Assembly (NCBI GenBank): GCA_016932575.1
Contig: JAFGCO010000044.1
Coordinates: forward strand, 1 to 64,000
Reading direction: 5' to 3'
Source: a bacterium
Lineage (GTDB): Bacteria; Zhuqueibacterota; QNDG01; JAFGCO01
DNA length: 64,000 nucleotides
Shown: positions 27,716-36,918 of the stretch, piece after piece
Layout of the letters: each line of letters begins with the position of its first letter
How positions within the stretch are numbered: the stretch's first letter is position 1
The notes under the pieces: generated by a model
The model's input: only the letters and a program-made list of their open reading frames with translations
What the model was told of the DNA's origin: nothing
The model's database searches: none
Program-made: the position numbers and the translations under genes

Positions 27716-28486
27716 ATGGGACCCGTACAATGGATATTTTGGGGGGCTGCTTTATTAATTCTTTTATTCAATATTTTCAAGATCCTGCGTGAATATGAAC
27801 GCGGCGTGATTTTTCGTCTGGGGCGCCTGGTCGGATCCCGTGGCCCCGGATTGATTATTCTGATACCGGGAATTGAAAAAATGGTGCGCGTCAGCCTCCG
27901 TACAGTGGCTATGGATGTGCCTCCGCAGGATGTGATCACGAAAGACAATGTATCGGTCAAGGTGAACGCGGTGGTTTATTTCCGGGTGATCGATTCGGCT
28001 AAGGCCATTGTCGAGGTGGAAGACTATCTTTATGCGACCAGCCAGCTGGCACAGACCACACTTCGATCCATTCTCGGACAGTTTGAACTGGATGAGTTGC
28101 TTTCAAGCCGGGAGCAGATCAATGAGAGGCTGCAGGAAATTTTAGACAAGCATACGGATCCCTGGGGAATTAAAATATCACTTGTGGAGGTCAAGCATAT
28201 CGATCTTCCTGAGGAGATGAAACGGGCGATTGCCAGACAGGCCGAGGCGGAACGTGAACGGCGATCCAAGATTATTCATGCGGAAGGTGAATTTCAGGCA
28301 TCCAAACAGCTGGCGGCTGCTGCCCATACATTAGGCAAAGAACCAACATCCATTCAGTTAAGATTCTTACAAACATTGGTCGAAGTCGCAGCAGAAAACA
28401 ATTCAACCATGGTTTTTCCTGTACCGATTGATCTTTTCAAGCCGTTTCTGGAAAAATTCGACAAATTGGGAAAAGATAAATCATAG
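27716..28486 (+). CDS. Slipin (stomatin/prohibitin-like SPFH protein)
   Basis: This 256-residue protein has an N-terminal hydrophobic hairpin (residues 5-22) and then the SPFH/Band 7 core ([46 protein letters not shown]). A coiled-coil region follows ([31 protein letters not shown]), and the family-typical FPVPIDL closes it. It has a perfect AAGGAGG site. Slipins form membrane-associated cages or oligomers and are substrates or regulators of the neighbouring NfeD protease. Length and domains are complete. Confidence 0.95.
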   Translation: MGPVQWIFWGAALLILLFNIFKILREYERGVIFRLGRLVGSRGPGLIILIPGIEKMVRVSLRTVAMDVPPQDVITKDNVSVKVNAVVYFRVIDSAKAIVEVEDYLYATSQLAQTTLRSILGQFELDELLSSREQINERLQEILDKHTDPWGIKISLVEVKHIDLPEEMKRAIARQAEAERERRSKIIHAEGEFQASKQLAAAAHTLGKEPTSIQLRFLQTLVEVAAENNSTMVFPVPIDLFKPFLEKFDKLGKDKS

Positions 28487-28686
28487 GTTTCGGGAAAGAA
28501 CACGAGTCGGCGGGAATTATTATTGCGATATCCATGAATAAAAATGCGATACATCCATGGAATGAAATTTGATTATCTGTCTATTTTTGATTTTTAAGAA
28601 TTTATCGGGTGTCTAATATTCAATATTTTCCGGGGGCTTGTTGTTTTTTCATCTTATCAATCCGTTGGATTCAGTGGAGGCAATAC

Positions 28687-29073
28687 ATGATTCACTTCAA
28701 ACAATTGTGGTCTGCGATTGAATGGGGATTACTATATGGATTTATCACCTGGATATTGGGTACGGGTATTTCCAACCGCATTCCCGGATGGGGTGTATGG
28801 CTGATTATCTTTGATCGTGTTTTTATGGCGATTGTGCTTTATTATTGTTTGGGATTGATTTTCCCTAAATGGCTGAAGGGGATTATTGCAGGATTGATTT
28901 TCAGCGTTCCTTTGGGATTGGTTGCTTCGCAATGGCCATTTTTTACACCGGCCATAGCACATTGCGGGGCTTTAGGGACAGGCCTGATCGCAGGTGTTTT
29001 AATGGCTTATTTCATTCGTCTGCATGAACCTGAAGAAGCGGATTCAGACAATTCGAATATGGCGAAAACCTGA
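28687..29073 (+). CDS. Small integral membrane protein of unknown function
   Basis: This 128-residue protein has about four hydrophobic helices (WGLLYGFITWILGTGI, WLIIFDRVFMAIVLYYCLGLIF, IIAGLIFSVPLGLVA, GALGTGLIAGVLMAYFI) and an acidic tail. GGAGG at 28676-28680 gives ATG 28687; the frame is open further upstream from TTG 28609, but without a site. I do not recognise a family. It is followed after 16 bases by the SGAT flavin-binding protein gene, so the two are probably co-transcribed and may work together in a membrane redox unit. Confidence 0.7.
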   Translation: MIHFKQLWSAIEWGLLYGFITWILGTGISNRIPGWGVWLIIFDRVFMAIVLYYCLGLIFPKWLKGIIAGLIFSVPLGLVASQWPFFTPAIAHCGALGTGLIAGVLMAYFIRLHEPEEADSDNSNMAKT

Positions 29074-29089
29074 AGGAGCAATAAGACCA

Positions 29090-29539
29090 ATGCATTGCTG
29101 TTTTCAAAAGATGTTTTTTTTTATATTTGTTTTTCAGTGTTTTGGTGTGGCATCTGCCGGATTGACGAATGAGTTAATTTATGTTCAAAAAACAGAAAAA
29201 GATACAGCCGTCTGTAATCCGGATACAGCAGCATTTACAGATGTTTCATTGAATGATCATACTTCAGTAAAATATGCCGATGGTATCTATACGGGTGAAA
29301 GTCCCGGGTGGACAGGAATGAAGGTTCAAGTGAAAATCAGGTGCGGAAGTATATGTCAGGTTAGAGTGCTGAGAGCCAAAGGCACACCGGAATTTTACAA
29401 AGAAGTGGTTCAAAAAATGCCGAGATACATGGCAAAGCAAGGTTGTGTCAATGTAGATGGAATCAGCGGAGCGACTTTAAGCAGTGAAAGTTTAAAAGAA
29501 GCGGTGCGAAACGCCCTGATCAAGGCAGAGAAGAAGTGA
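29090..29539 (+). CDS. Exported FMN-binding domain protein with SGAT flavinylation motif
   Basis: This 149-residue protein has an N-terminal hydrophobic stretch (about residues 8-22, ending VASAG), likely a signal peptide. The FMN-binding domain found in NqrC/RnfG relatives spans about residues 63-149: DGIYTGESPGWTGMKVQVKI, YKEVVQKMP and VDGISGATLSSESL. In the SGAT motif the Thr is the site where ApbE covalently attaches FMN through phosphate. An apbE gene lies 5 kb downstream. AAGGAG at 29073 supports ATG 29090. It probably acts as a periplasmic one-electron carrier; its partners are not clear. Confidence 0.88.
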   Translation: MHCCFQKMFFFIFVFQCFGVASAGLTNELIYVQKTEKDTAVCNPDTAAFTDVSLNDHTSVKYADGIYTGESPGWTGMKVQVKIRCGSICQVRVLRAKGTPEFYKEVVQKMPRYMAKQGCVNVDGISGATLSSESLKEAVRNALIKAEKK

Positions 29540-29559
29540 GGAAAGGGACAAGAATCAAG

Positions 29560-30140
29560 ATAAGGTAATTGGGTAATATGGTGACAAATATAGAGTCGTT
29601 GGTTGAGATGCTGAAACGGTGAACCGGAGAGACAGAGAAGGGGAGAACTGAGACAAATAGAACGTATGGATTGCGGTGAAAAAATTTCAAATAACAAAAT
29701 CCAAATGACAAATAAATTCCAAATTCCAATGATCAAAATAACAAACAAAGATAAATGAGTTTGAGATTTATGATTTGGATATTGTTTGATATTTGGGATT
29801 TGTAATTTGTGATTTTTCTACGGTCTACAGTCAGCGCTCTGTGGAGAGAGTCATAAAGTCATAGAGTCGTTGAGTCAAGAGTAGAAGAGTAGATGAGTAG
29901 AACATCTCCTTTTCTCAGTTTAGTTGAGGATCCCCCTTCAAAGGTAGACTCCCTTATCTCCCCTTGAGAGGGGAGACCCACGGCGTCAGCCGAGGAAGAG
30001 GGGTGTAAATTTAGCGGAGTAAGGGGTAGACACATCAACCCATCAACTCGTTTACCCATCTACTGATTATTTACGTCCGTCGGTCCGCTGTCAACGGTCT
30101 GGAAACAGAAATGGTTAAATGGAGAAATAAAGAGAAAAAG
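29560..30140. repeat. Composite intergenic repeat, copy A
   Basis: The gene-free stretch 29540-30296 is a mosaic of short repetitive modules. It holds CCAAATGACAAAT-type words repeated and mirrored by ATTTGGGATTTG-type words, GTCATAGAGTCGTTGAGTCA near 29850, and a CTCCCCT/AGGGGAG hairpin at 29958-29975 within a module ending GAGGAAGAGGGGTG. A CGGTCCGCTGTC module lies near 30080. The first, second and last modules recur at 51.6-51.9 kb, so this is an interspersed family and not a gene. Confidence 0.65.
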
Positions 30141-30296
30141 AAGACTGACGATTAAAGATTAAAGAAAACCAATATTTTTTTCTTGTCCGGTTATGTTCTG
30201 TATTTCGTGCGTTGGAAGTTTTAAACAGCGATTTATGGATTTAAAGTTGATGAAAGCTGTTTTTATGTAATGTGAAGTCAGGTTGGATTTGATACC

Positions 30297-31400
30297 ATGG
30301 ATCAGGTAACGCGCAGACAATTTATGTCGTCTTCTGTAATGGTGGCGGGCGGAATGCTGTGTCCGATGAAAAACATTGCTGCCCCCTCATGGAATACGGA
30401 AGCCAGATACTATGAAAAGTTGCCGGATCATCAGATTCGATGCACATTGTGTCCCTGGCAATGCGTGGTGAAACCGGGTGAGCGGGGAAATTGTGAAGTT
30501 CGCGCCAACAGGAAAGGCACTTATTACTCTCTGGTTTACGGCCAGGTGGCAGCGCATCATAAAGATCCGATTGAAAAAAAACCACTATTTCATTTTCTGC
30601 CCGGTTCCACGGCATTTTCTATAGCGACGGCAGGCTGTAATGTGGAATGCAAATTTTGTCAGAATGCGGATTTGGCCCAAAGGCGTCCGGAGGAGCTGAG
30701 GACGGCCTCGTTTTCTCCGGAAGATGTGGTAAAATATGCAAAACAGACCGGATGTCAATCCATTGCCTACACATATAATGAGCCTGTCATTTTTACTGAA
30801 TATATGCAGGATATCGCTGTCATTGGCCAGGAACAGGGCATACGGAGCGTTGTGATTTCCAACGGATTTATTAATCAAAAACCCTTGAAGGATTTGTGCC
30901 GCGTTATTGACAGTTACAAGGTCGATCTTAAGGCATTTACCGAAGATTATTATCAAAAAATTGTTAACGCACGGTTGAAACCGGTGCTGGATACACTGGT
31001 CACACTCAAAGCTGAGAATATTTGGACAGAAATTGTATATCTGGTTGTTCCGACATTGAACGATGATGAAAAATCGCTCAGCGAAATGGTGAAATGGATT
31101 TATCAGGAGCTGGGCCCTGATGTGCCGCTTCATTTTTCACGTTTTTATCCAAAATACAAACTTCTCAGTTTGCCGCCAACTCCTGTTGCAACGCTCGAAA
31201 AAGCCTATCAAATCGGTCTGGATGCCGGGCTTCACCATGTATATCTGGGCAATGTGCCCGGGCATCAGGGTGAGAATACCCTGTGTCCATCCTGTGGCGA
31301 GACGCTGATCCGGCGCGTGGGATATCAGATATATGAGAATCATATTCAATCTGGAAAATGTCAATTTTGCAATCATTCTGTCGCAGGGATATGGGGATAA
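30297..31400 (+). CDS. AmmeMemoRadiSam-system radical SAM enzyme with Tat signal
   Basis: This 367-residue protein has a twin-arginine leader at its N-terminus: TRRQFM followed by a hydrophobic stretch to about residue 30, ending AAP. The radical SAM cluster motif CNVECKFC has Cys at about 114, 118 and 121. Further cysteine sets flank it: CTLCPWQC at 49-56 and a C-terminal zinc ribbon (CPSCGE with CQFCNH). The sequence fits the radical SAM member of the three-part AmmeMemoRadiSam system, and the next gene encodes the other two parts as one fusion. The reaction is unknown. Export of a folded 4Fe-4S enzyme via Tat is implied by the leader but unproven. Confidence 0.9.
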   Translation: MDQVTRRQFMSSSVMVAGGMLCPMKNIAAPSWNTEARYYEKLPDHQIRCTLCPWQCVVKPGERGNCEVRANRKGTYYSLVYGQVAAHHKDPIEKKPLFHFLPGSTAFSIATAGCNVECKFCQNADLAQRRPEELRTASFSPEDVVKYAKQTGCQSIAYTYNEPVIFTEYMQDIAVIGQEQGIRSVVISNGFINQKPLKDLCRVIDSYKVDLKAFTEDYYQKIVNARLKPVLDTLVTLKAENIWTEIVYLVVPTLNDDEKSLSEMVKWIYQELGPDVPLHFSRFYPKYKLLSLPPTPVATLEKAYQIGLDAGLHHVYLGNVPGHQGENTLCPSCGETLIRRVGYQIYENHIQSGKCQFCNHSVAGIWG

Positions 31401-31428
31401 AATAAAATATAGGGAAACAGAGGGATTT

Positions 31429-32952
31429 ATGAATCGATGGTCTGGTATTTTTTTCAGTATATTCATGATTTGTCTGCCTGTTGCATGCCAGCAAAAGGAA
31501 GCCGGTAAAAACATCCGGCCTCCGGCAGTGGCCGGGACGTTTTATCCCGGAGATGCCTCAACATTGAAACAGTCAATCCGTGAATTTTTAAATCGGGCAG
31601 AAGAGGTCGAAATTGATGGAAAAATCGTCGGGCTGTGGGCCCCTCATGCGGGCTATGTGTACAGCGGTCAGGTGGCTGCCAATGCCTACAGGGCCGTTGA
31701 AGGATTGACGTTTGATGATGTGATTATTATTGCACCCTCCCATCGGATTTATTTGAATGGCGCCTCGATCCCGAACTGGGATGCATATCAGACACCATTG
31801 GGTACTGTTACGGTGGATCAGAATTTGTGCAGAACAATCCGTAAAAGCTCCCCGCAGGTACAATCTGTAGAAGCAGCGCACCGGCAGGAACACGCAGTAG
31901 AAGTACAACTGCCCTTTTTACAAACCGTGTTGCCCGGTGTTCCTATTGTACCGGTAGTGGTTGGACAGATGGAGATAAAGGATTGCCGGGCTCTGGCCAG
32001 AACAATTGTTCAGGCAGCAGGAGATAAAAAGGTGCTTTTCATTGCCAGTTCGGATATGTCACATTATCCCAATTATCAGGATGCCTGTAGCGTGGATGCT
32101 GAGATGCTTGGAGCGGTTCAGTCTATGGATCCCGTTCAAGTGTTTGACAAGGACCGCCAATTAATGCAGCAAGGTGTCCCGAATCTGAGTTGTACTCTGT
32201 GCGGGCTTACGGCATTGAACCTGGTCATGCTGGTCAGTCAATATATCGATGCGGACGTTGTCCGCTTGATGCCCTATGCGAATTCAGGAGATATATCCGG
32301 TGATCACAGTCGTGTGGTGGGATATGGTGCCGCATTGTTCATCGATTCAAAATCCGGCGATTCAAAGAAACAAGGAGGGGTGAACTTGGAAGAGCTTAAT
32401 ATCAGTTGTGAAGAACAGAAAACATTATTTCGAGTCGCACGGGAAAGTATTCGGGCTGCATTGAAGGGTGAGTCCACCCCCGATTTTAATATTGAAAGCG
32501 AAACACTCAAGAAAAAGCGGGGTGTGTTTGTCACGCTGACCAATCAGGGACGCCTGAGGGGATGCATCGGCCGATTTGATGCTTCTTTGCCGCTCTATCA
32601 AATTGTCGCGCAGATGGCTGCCGCTGCTGCAGTGCAGGACACCCGGTTTGCTTTTAATCCGGTAACCCTTGCAGAACTTGAGTCGCTCGATGTGAAAATT
32701 TCGATTTTGTCTCCATTGAAAAAAATTGAATCTATTGACGAGATCGAGATCGGAAAGCATGGTATCTGGATCAAACAGGGAAACCGGCACGGAACCTATC
32801 TGCCCGAGGTAGCCACGGATCTGGGATGGAACAAGGAAGAATTCTTGAGCCATTGCTGTGCTGAGAAAGCAGGCCTTCCTGCCAACGCCTGGAAAACAGG
32901 AGCGGAAATCTATATTTACGCTTCTCAGGTATTGGATGAGAAGGAGAATTAA
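31429..32952 (+). CDS. MEMO1-AMMECR1 fusion lipoprotein of the AmmeMemoRadiSam system
   Basis: This 507-residue protein starts at ATG 31429, just after the radical SAM gene. The N-terminus ends with a lipobox (LPVAC), so it is probably lipid-anchored. Residues about 25-295 form a MEMO1 domain (VAGTFYPGDA, APHAGYVYSG, APSHRIYLNG, SSDMSHYP, CGLTAL) retaining the metal-ligand His and Cys residues. Residues about 310-500 form an AMMECR1 domain with the LRGCIG signature and DTRFAFNPV. MEMO1 is related to extradiol dioxygenases and binds metals; AMMECR1 is uncharacterised. Fusion plus the radical SAM neighbour indicates one three-component pathway, here apparently outside the cytoplasm. Confidence 0.92.
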   Translation: MNRWSGIFFSIFMICLPVACQQKEAGKNIRPPAVAGTFYPGDASTLKQSIREFLNRAEEVEIDGKIVGLWAPHAGYVYSGQVAANAYRAVEGLTFDDVIIIAPSHRIYLNGASIPNWDAYQTPLGTVTVDQNLCRTIRKSSPQVQSVEAAHRQEHAVEVQLPFLQTVLPGVPIVPVVVGQMEIKDCRALARTIVQAAGDKKVLFIASSDMSHYPNYQDACSVDAEMLGAVQSMDPVQVFDKDRQLMQQGVPNLSCTLCGLTALNLVMLVSQYIDADVVRLMPYANSGDISGDHSRVVGYGAALFIDSKSGDSKKQGGVNLEELNISCEEQKTLFRVARESIRAALKGESTPDFNIESETLKKKRGVFVTLTNQGRLRGCIGRFDASLPLYQIVAQMAAAAAVQDTRFAFNPVTLAELESLDVKISILSPLKKIESIDEIEIGKHGIWIKQGNRHGTYLPEVATDLGWNKEEFLSHCCAEKAGLPANAWKTGAEIYIYASQVLDEKEN

Positions 32953-33220
32953 AGACCGATGCACATTACCTGCATGTTCCATCGGGGCTGTACTAATGAG
33001 AAAAATATCAGAATTTGATTTTATACTTTTAATATAACGAGCGATGTATATTCAGGGCTCAGGCGTCCCGAGATCTGCTTCCGCCGGGAACAAAGGGTTT
33101 ATAAGGGGCATGATATAATAATTTTCTAACATTTTCCCTCAAAAACCGCTTGTATAATATCCGAAAAACATTTATATTTTCAGAGTTCAGGAATTGCACC
33201 AGGATGAATCGGAGGTAAAG

Positions 33221-33556
33221 ATGAAGATAGAGTTGAAAGAGATCGATGATGTGAGCATTATGGCCGTTAAAGGAAAATTAATGGGCGGCCCTGAAACGAT
33301 TTCCGTGCATGAACAGGTAAAATCGCTTATTGAGCAGGGCAGAAAGAAGGTGGTGATCGATCTTTCTCATGTTGCCTGGATGAACAGCTCGGGATTAGGA
33401 ACCATGATGGGATGTTTAACGTCTCTTAAAAGTGCCGGCGGTGATTTGAAACTGGCCGGTGTTACAGAAAAAGTGAAGAGTCTGTTTATGATTACAAAAC
33501 TAATTACGATTTTTGAAACCTATGACACAGCTGACGAGGCGGCCGCTGCTTTTTAA
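33221..33556 (+). CDS. STAS-domain anti-sigma factor antagonist-like protein
   Basis: This 111-residue STAS protein has VMAVKGKLMGG-like beta start, KKVVIDLSHVAWMNSSGLGTMM with the Ser that is phosphorylated in SpoIIAA/RsbV relatives, and VTEKVKSLFMITKL near the end. GGAGG places the start at 33221; the reading frame is open back to 33194. There is no kinase (RsbW-like) or sigma gene beside it. It may be a cytoplasmic switch acting on partners encoded elsewhere. A TATAAT at 33153-33158 could be its -10. The upstream gap 32953-33220 shows no other gene. Confidence 0.88.
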   Translation: MKIELKEIDDVSIMAVKGKLMGGPETISVHEQVKSLIEQGRKKVVIDLSHVAWMNSSGLGTMMGCLTSLKSAGGDLKLAGVTEKVKSLFMITKLITIFETYDTADEAAAAF

Positions 33557-33678
33557 ATCATGATTTTAATTTATCAAAACCATAGAATGTTTTGGATTTT
33601 CCCGTCTGTTATAGACGGGGCGGCTTAGTTGCTGGTGAATTTTTCAAGTGATTAATCCTTTGAGTAAACTGATATTGG

Positions 33679-33704
33679 GCGGGAAGAAATCCCGCTTTTT
33701 TTTT
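33679..33704 (+). terminator. Rho-independent terminator
   Basis: GCGGGA and TCCCGC pair around an AGAAA loop and are followed by nine T. It ends the STAS transcript just before the next promoter. Confidence 0.9.
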
Positions 33705-33708
33705 ATAT

Positions 33709-33737
33709 TTGACAAAAATAAAACAATTTTATACATT
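33709..33737 (+). promoter_or_regulatory. Sigma-70 promoter of the polyprenyl synthase operon
   Basis: TTGACA at 33709-33714 and TACATT at 33732-33737 are spaced by 17 bases; TATACA at 33730-33735 is an alternative -10. The start site should lie near 33743-33745, at or next to the ATG at 33745, so the first message may be leaderless or nearly so. Confidence 0.65.
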
Positions 33738-33744
33738 GAAAGCC

Positions 33745-34722
33745 ATGGATCCTTTGCATTATGAATTTGATGATATTTTCCGACCGGTTCGACCGTTTCT
33801 CAATGCATTTCAGATCGCTTTTCAGAAAGAGTTTGAATCAATAAAAGCCGCCTATAACCTCGATTTTGATACACGCCATCTCAACAAAGGCAAGCATTTA
33901 CGACCCATTCTCTTTTTCTTATGTCAGGGGCTGATTGATGAACCGAATGAGAATTCTGTGGATATCGCTGTCATGCTTGAACTTGTTCACACAGCCAGTT
34001 TAATCCATGATGATGTCATTGATAAGTCTCACAGGCGGCGAGGTCAAAAAACACTGAATGCAGTATTGGGGAATCATTTTTCTGTACTCGTAGGAGATTT
34101 CCTGATTGCCCGTATGATGTTGATGAGCAGCTCTCGGGAAAAGGGAGAGATGGCCCCTCTTTTCGAAGCCATAATACAAATGACCCATTCAGAAATACAT
34201 CAGGCCATATGTGAAAAAGAAGCACGCATGGAAGAAGAAACCTATTTTAATATTATTCAAGGGAAAACCGGTGCGCTTTTTCAGGCAGCTGGCGTGCTTG
34301 CAGGTTGTGTGGTTCATGCATCGAAAAATCAGATTCAGCAACTGGGTTATTTCGGCAGCCAATTTGGGCTTGCCTTCCAAATCAAGGATGACATGCTTGA
34401 TTTTACAGGTTCTGTCTCCCAGATGGGCAAACCGGTCCATCAGGATCTGCGATCCGGTCGATGGACCTTGCCGTTGATACAGGCTTTCGATGAGCTATCC
34501 GAGAAAGATCGGGAACATTATCGACAACATATGATGGCCGATGATATTTCTCAGAAGAAATTGGTAAAGATGGTTGATGAACATGAGGGAATAAAAAAGA
34601 GTCAATCCTATCTCGAAGCCTATTCGGATCAAGCCCGGCAAGCTCTGCTTGAATTTCCGGCATCGAAATATCGGTCTACGTTAGAGCAGATGATTGATTA
34701 CAACAGGGATCGATATTCATGA
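33745..34722 (+). CDS. Polyprenyl (isoprenoid) diphosphate synthase
   Basis: This 325-residue trans-prenyltransferase has GKHLRP for substrate phosphate, the first Asp-rich motif LIHDDVIDKS and the second motif QIKDDMLDF. It condenses isopentenyl diphosphate with allylic diphosphates to make a chain for quinones or carrier lipids; chain length cannot be read safely. An upstream TTG at 33709 is in frame but is the -35 element, so ATG 33745 is taken. Its end overlaps apbE by four bases (ATGA), and apbE overlaps a glycosyltransferase the same way. Confidence 0.93.
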   Translation: MDPLHYEFDDIFRPVRPFLNAFQIAFQKEFESIKAAYNLDFDTRHLNKGKHLRPILFFLCQGLIDEPNENSVDIAVMLELVHTASLIHDDVIDKSHRRRGQKTLNAVLGNHFSVLVGDFLIARMMLMSSSREKGEMAPLFEAIIQMTHSEIHQAICEKEARMEEETYFNIIQGKTGALFQAAGVLAGCVVHASKNQIQQLGYFGSQFGLAFQIKDDMLDFTGSVSQMGKPVHQDLRSGRWTLPLIQAFDELSEKDREHYRQHMMADDISQKKLVKMVDEHEGIKKSQSYLEAYSDQARQALLEFPASKYRSTLEQMIDYNRDRYS

Positions 34723-35735
34723 GATCAGAAGGCCAATTCGTTTTGATTATCACAGGTTTGCTTCTGGCCTGCAGACAGCCATCCATATTGAATCATGCGG
34801 AACGCAACGGCTTTTTAATGGATACGGTCGTTCGTATATCGCTTTATGATTCAAGATCGCACGAAGAGCTGGAGAGAAGGGCGGATGAGCTGTTCGAATA
34901 TATGCTGGGCATTGAAAAGAAAGTTTCCTTATATTTCGAAGACAGTGATCCACAGCGATTGGCATCCGCGAGCGGAAGCGGGCAGTTTATATCCATCAGT
35001 CATGAAACAGAGATCATATTAAAAGAAGCCATGGGTGCTTTTAAGGAATCCAATGGTGCTTTCGACGTCACAATCGGTCCCTTGAAGAAATTATGGGGAT
35101 TCGACAGCGGTAATTATCGAATTCCAGATTCTTCAGAGATCGCGGCCTATCTGGAACTGGGCGATTTTAAGGATTTGGAAGTACGGAATGGCGAAGCCCG
35201 AATTACACGGCAAGGATTGGGTATTGATTTGGGTGGTATTGCCAAGGGATATATTTTGGATGCGGCTGTTCTTTGGCTACAGGAAAAAGGCATTCAGTCC
35301 GGTCTGATAGAGGGTGGAGGAGATTTACGGGTGTTCGGACCGCATCCCAAGCGTGATTTATGGCGAATCGGTATTCAGGATCCGAGAAATGAACGGGGCA
35401 CGTTAATCGGAATTGTATCCCTTAAAAATCAAAGCATTGCGACATCAGGTGATTACGAACGATATTTTATCCGGAACGGACGGCGGTATCACCACATCCT
35501 GGATCCTCAAACGGGCTTTCCATCGAGTAAAGCAATCAGTGTCACGATCATTGCTCCAAATGCATTGCTCGCAGACGCATATGCAACAGCCGTATTTGTC
35601 ATGGGACCGGATAAAGGCATCACCTTGCTTAATCGGCTGCCGGATATCGAAGGATTGATTGTATATGACAACGGAAATGGATTGTCCTACGGGTTGTCAA
35701 AAAAGGCCGGAGCCATGATCGAGATGGAAAAATGA
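34719..35735 (+). CDS. apbE: FAD:protein FMN transferase, lipoprotein
   Basis: In this 338-residue ApbE, the N-terminus ends in a lipobox (LLLAC), so it is likely anchored on the periplasmic side. Family motifs are present: FMDTVVRI-like start, ALFDVTIGPL-type segment (GAFDVTIGPLKKLWGF), GIDLGGIAKGYILD, EGGGDLRVFGPHP, IATSGDYERYF and HHILDPQTG. It transfers FMN from FAD to Thr in SGAT-type motifs; the FMN-binding protein at 29090 is a plausible target. It overlaps its neighbours by four bases on both sides, so it is translated with them. Confidence 0.95.
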   Translation: MRSEGQFVLIITGLLLACRQPSILNHAERNGFLMDTVVRISLYDSRSHEELERRADELFEYMLGIEKKVSLYFEDSDPQRLASASGSGQFISISHETEIILKEAMGAFKESNGAFDVTIGPLKKLWGFDSGNYRIPDSSEIAAYLELGDFKDLEVRNGEARITRQGLGIDLGGIAKGYILDAAVLWLQEKGIQSGLIEGGGDLRVFGPHPKRDLWRIGIQDPRNERGTLIGIVSLKNQSIATSGDYERYFIRNGRRYHHILDPQTGFPSSKAISVTIIAPNALLADAYATAVFVMGPDKGITLLNRLPDIEGLIVYDNGNGLSYGLSKKAGAMIEMEK

Positions 35736-36793
35736 GTGAATCAAACCGTGACTGTTTGGATTCGGTCAATCGTATTTTAGTCATTCGGTTCAGTGCAATG
35801 GGAGATATTATTTTAACGACTCCTGTTTTACGCTGGATCAAGCAGCGTTTTCCTGATGCCCAATTAGATATGCTTGTGAAAACCGAATACAAACCGCTCG
35901 TTGAGAATCATCCTGCTGTCGATAGGGTATTAACGCTCTCAAAGAAAGTACAGGTTTCAAGATTAATCAGTGAAATCCGAAGGCGGCATTATGATGCAGC
36001 GGCAGATTTACAGGCCAATCTGTTATCCAGGTGGATCATTTATCATTGTGGCGCAAGAAAGATAGGTTTATACAAGCCCCAGCGGCGGGAGCGATTCTGG
36101 ATGGTTTACTTCGGGTGGAATTTTTATCAGGATATTATTCAGCCGGTTCCACTTCGCTATCTTCGGGCAGTGGCGCCATGGGGAGTTTTGGATGACGGAC
36201 GGGGGACATCGATTTATCCGAAAAAATCAGAAATCCTGAGATTAGAAAATGCGCTCTCAGGATTTTCTGCAGACAAGCTGGCGGTGTTGGCGCCTGGCGC
36301 GGGCAGGCAGACCAAGCGATGGCCGACGGTATACTTTCAGGAGGTGGGGCATTATTTGCAAAGCAGAGGATATCAGGTTGTGATTGCCGGAGGAACAGAG
36401 GACCGGCCGGTATGTGAATGCGTTGCACAAACATTTCAATCCGGGATCAGAAGTTTGTGCGGTGATTTAACATTCATGGAGACGGCAGCCCTGGTTCAGC
36501 AATCGAAAATTGTCGTATCAAACGATACGGGAGTGATGCACATGGCCGGAGCCGTAGGTACGCCTGTTGTCGCTATTTTCGGACCCACCACTCAGCATTT
36601 GGGATTTTTCCCTTTTCGCTGTAACAGCGTCGTCGTTGAACATCCGGATCTTGCATGCAGACCCTGTTCATTTCATGGAACAAAAACATGTCCGAAGAAA
36701 CATTTTCGATGCATGAAAGATGTCACTCCGGATAAAGTTCAAAATGCTATTGAGATGATAATTGCAGAATCTTGTCCGGACAGCAATCAATAG
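35732..36793 (+). CDS. Glycosyltransferase family 9 (heptosyltransferase-like)
   Basis: This 353-residue GT-B enzyme has an N-terminal motif MGDIILTTPVLRWIKQRFP, the link region LAVLAPGAGRQTKRWP, and the donor-binding SNDTGVMHMAGAVGTPVVAIFGPT. A Cys-rich end CRPCSFHGTKTCPKKHFRCM is common in this family. It probably adds ADP-heptose to the LPS inner core at the cytoplasmic face of the inner membrane. It is the last gene of the polyprenyl synthase/apbE operon and lies 125 bases before waaA, consistent with LPS core work. Confidence 0.92.
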   Translation: MSESNRDCLDSVNRILVIRFSAMGDIILTTPVLRWIKQRFPDAQLDMLVKTEYKPLVENHPAVDRVLTLSKKVQVSRLISEIRRRHYDAAADLQANLLSRWIIYHCGARKIGLYKPQRRERFWMVYFGWNFYQDIIQPVPLRYLRAVAPWGVLDDGRGTSIYPKKSEILRLENALSGFSADKLAVLAPGAGRQTKRWPTVYFQEVGHYLQSRGYQVVIAGGTEDRPVCECVAQTFQSGIRSLCGDLTFMETAALVQQSKIVVSNDTGVMHMAGAVGTPVVAIFGPTTQHLGFFPFRCNSVVVEHPDLACRPCSFHGTKTCPKKHFRCMKDVTPDKVQNAIEMIIAESCPDSNQ

Positions 36794-36918
36794 GGGAGTC
36801 TGGAATAAAGGATGAATTGCCGCTGAATCCGTCTGCCTTGCAGCCATGTGGCTGGGTTGAAATCATTATTTTCAGCTCTATTGATTACAGAAGTATATTT
36901 GGAGGCTCATTTTAAAAA

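Noticed and set aside
33709-33744. TTG 33709 as start of the polyprenyl synthase
   Set aside because: It is the -35 box of a promoter with 17-base spacing; the transcript would not contain it.
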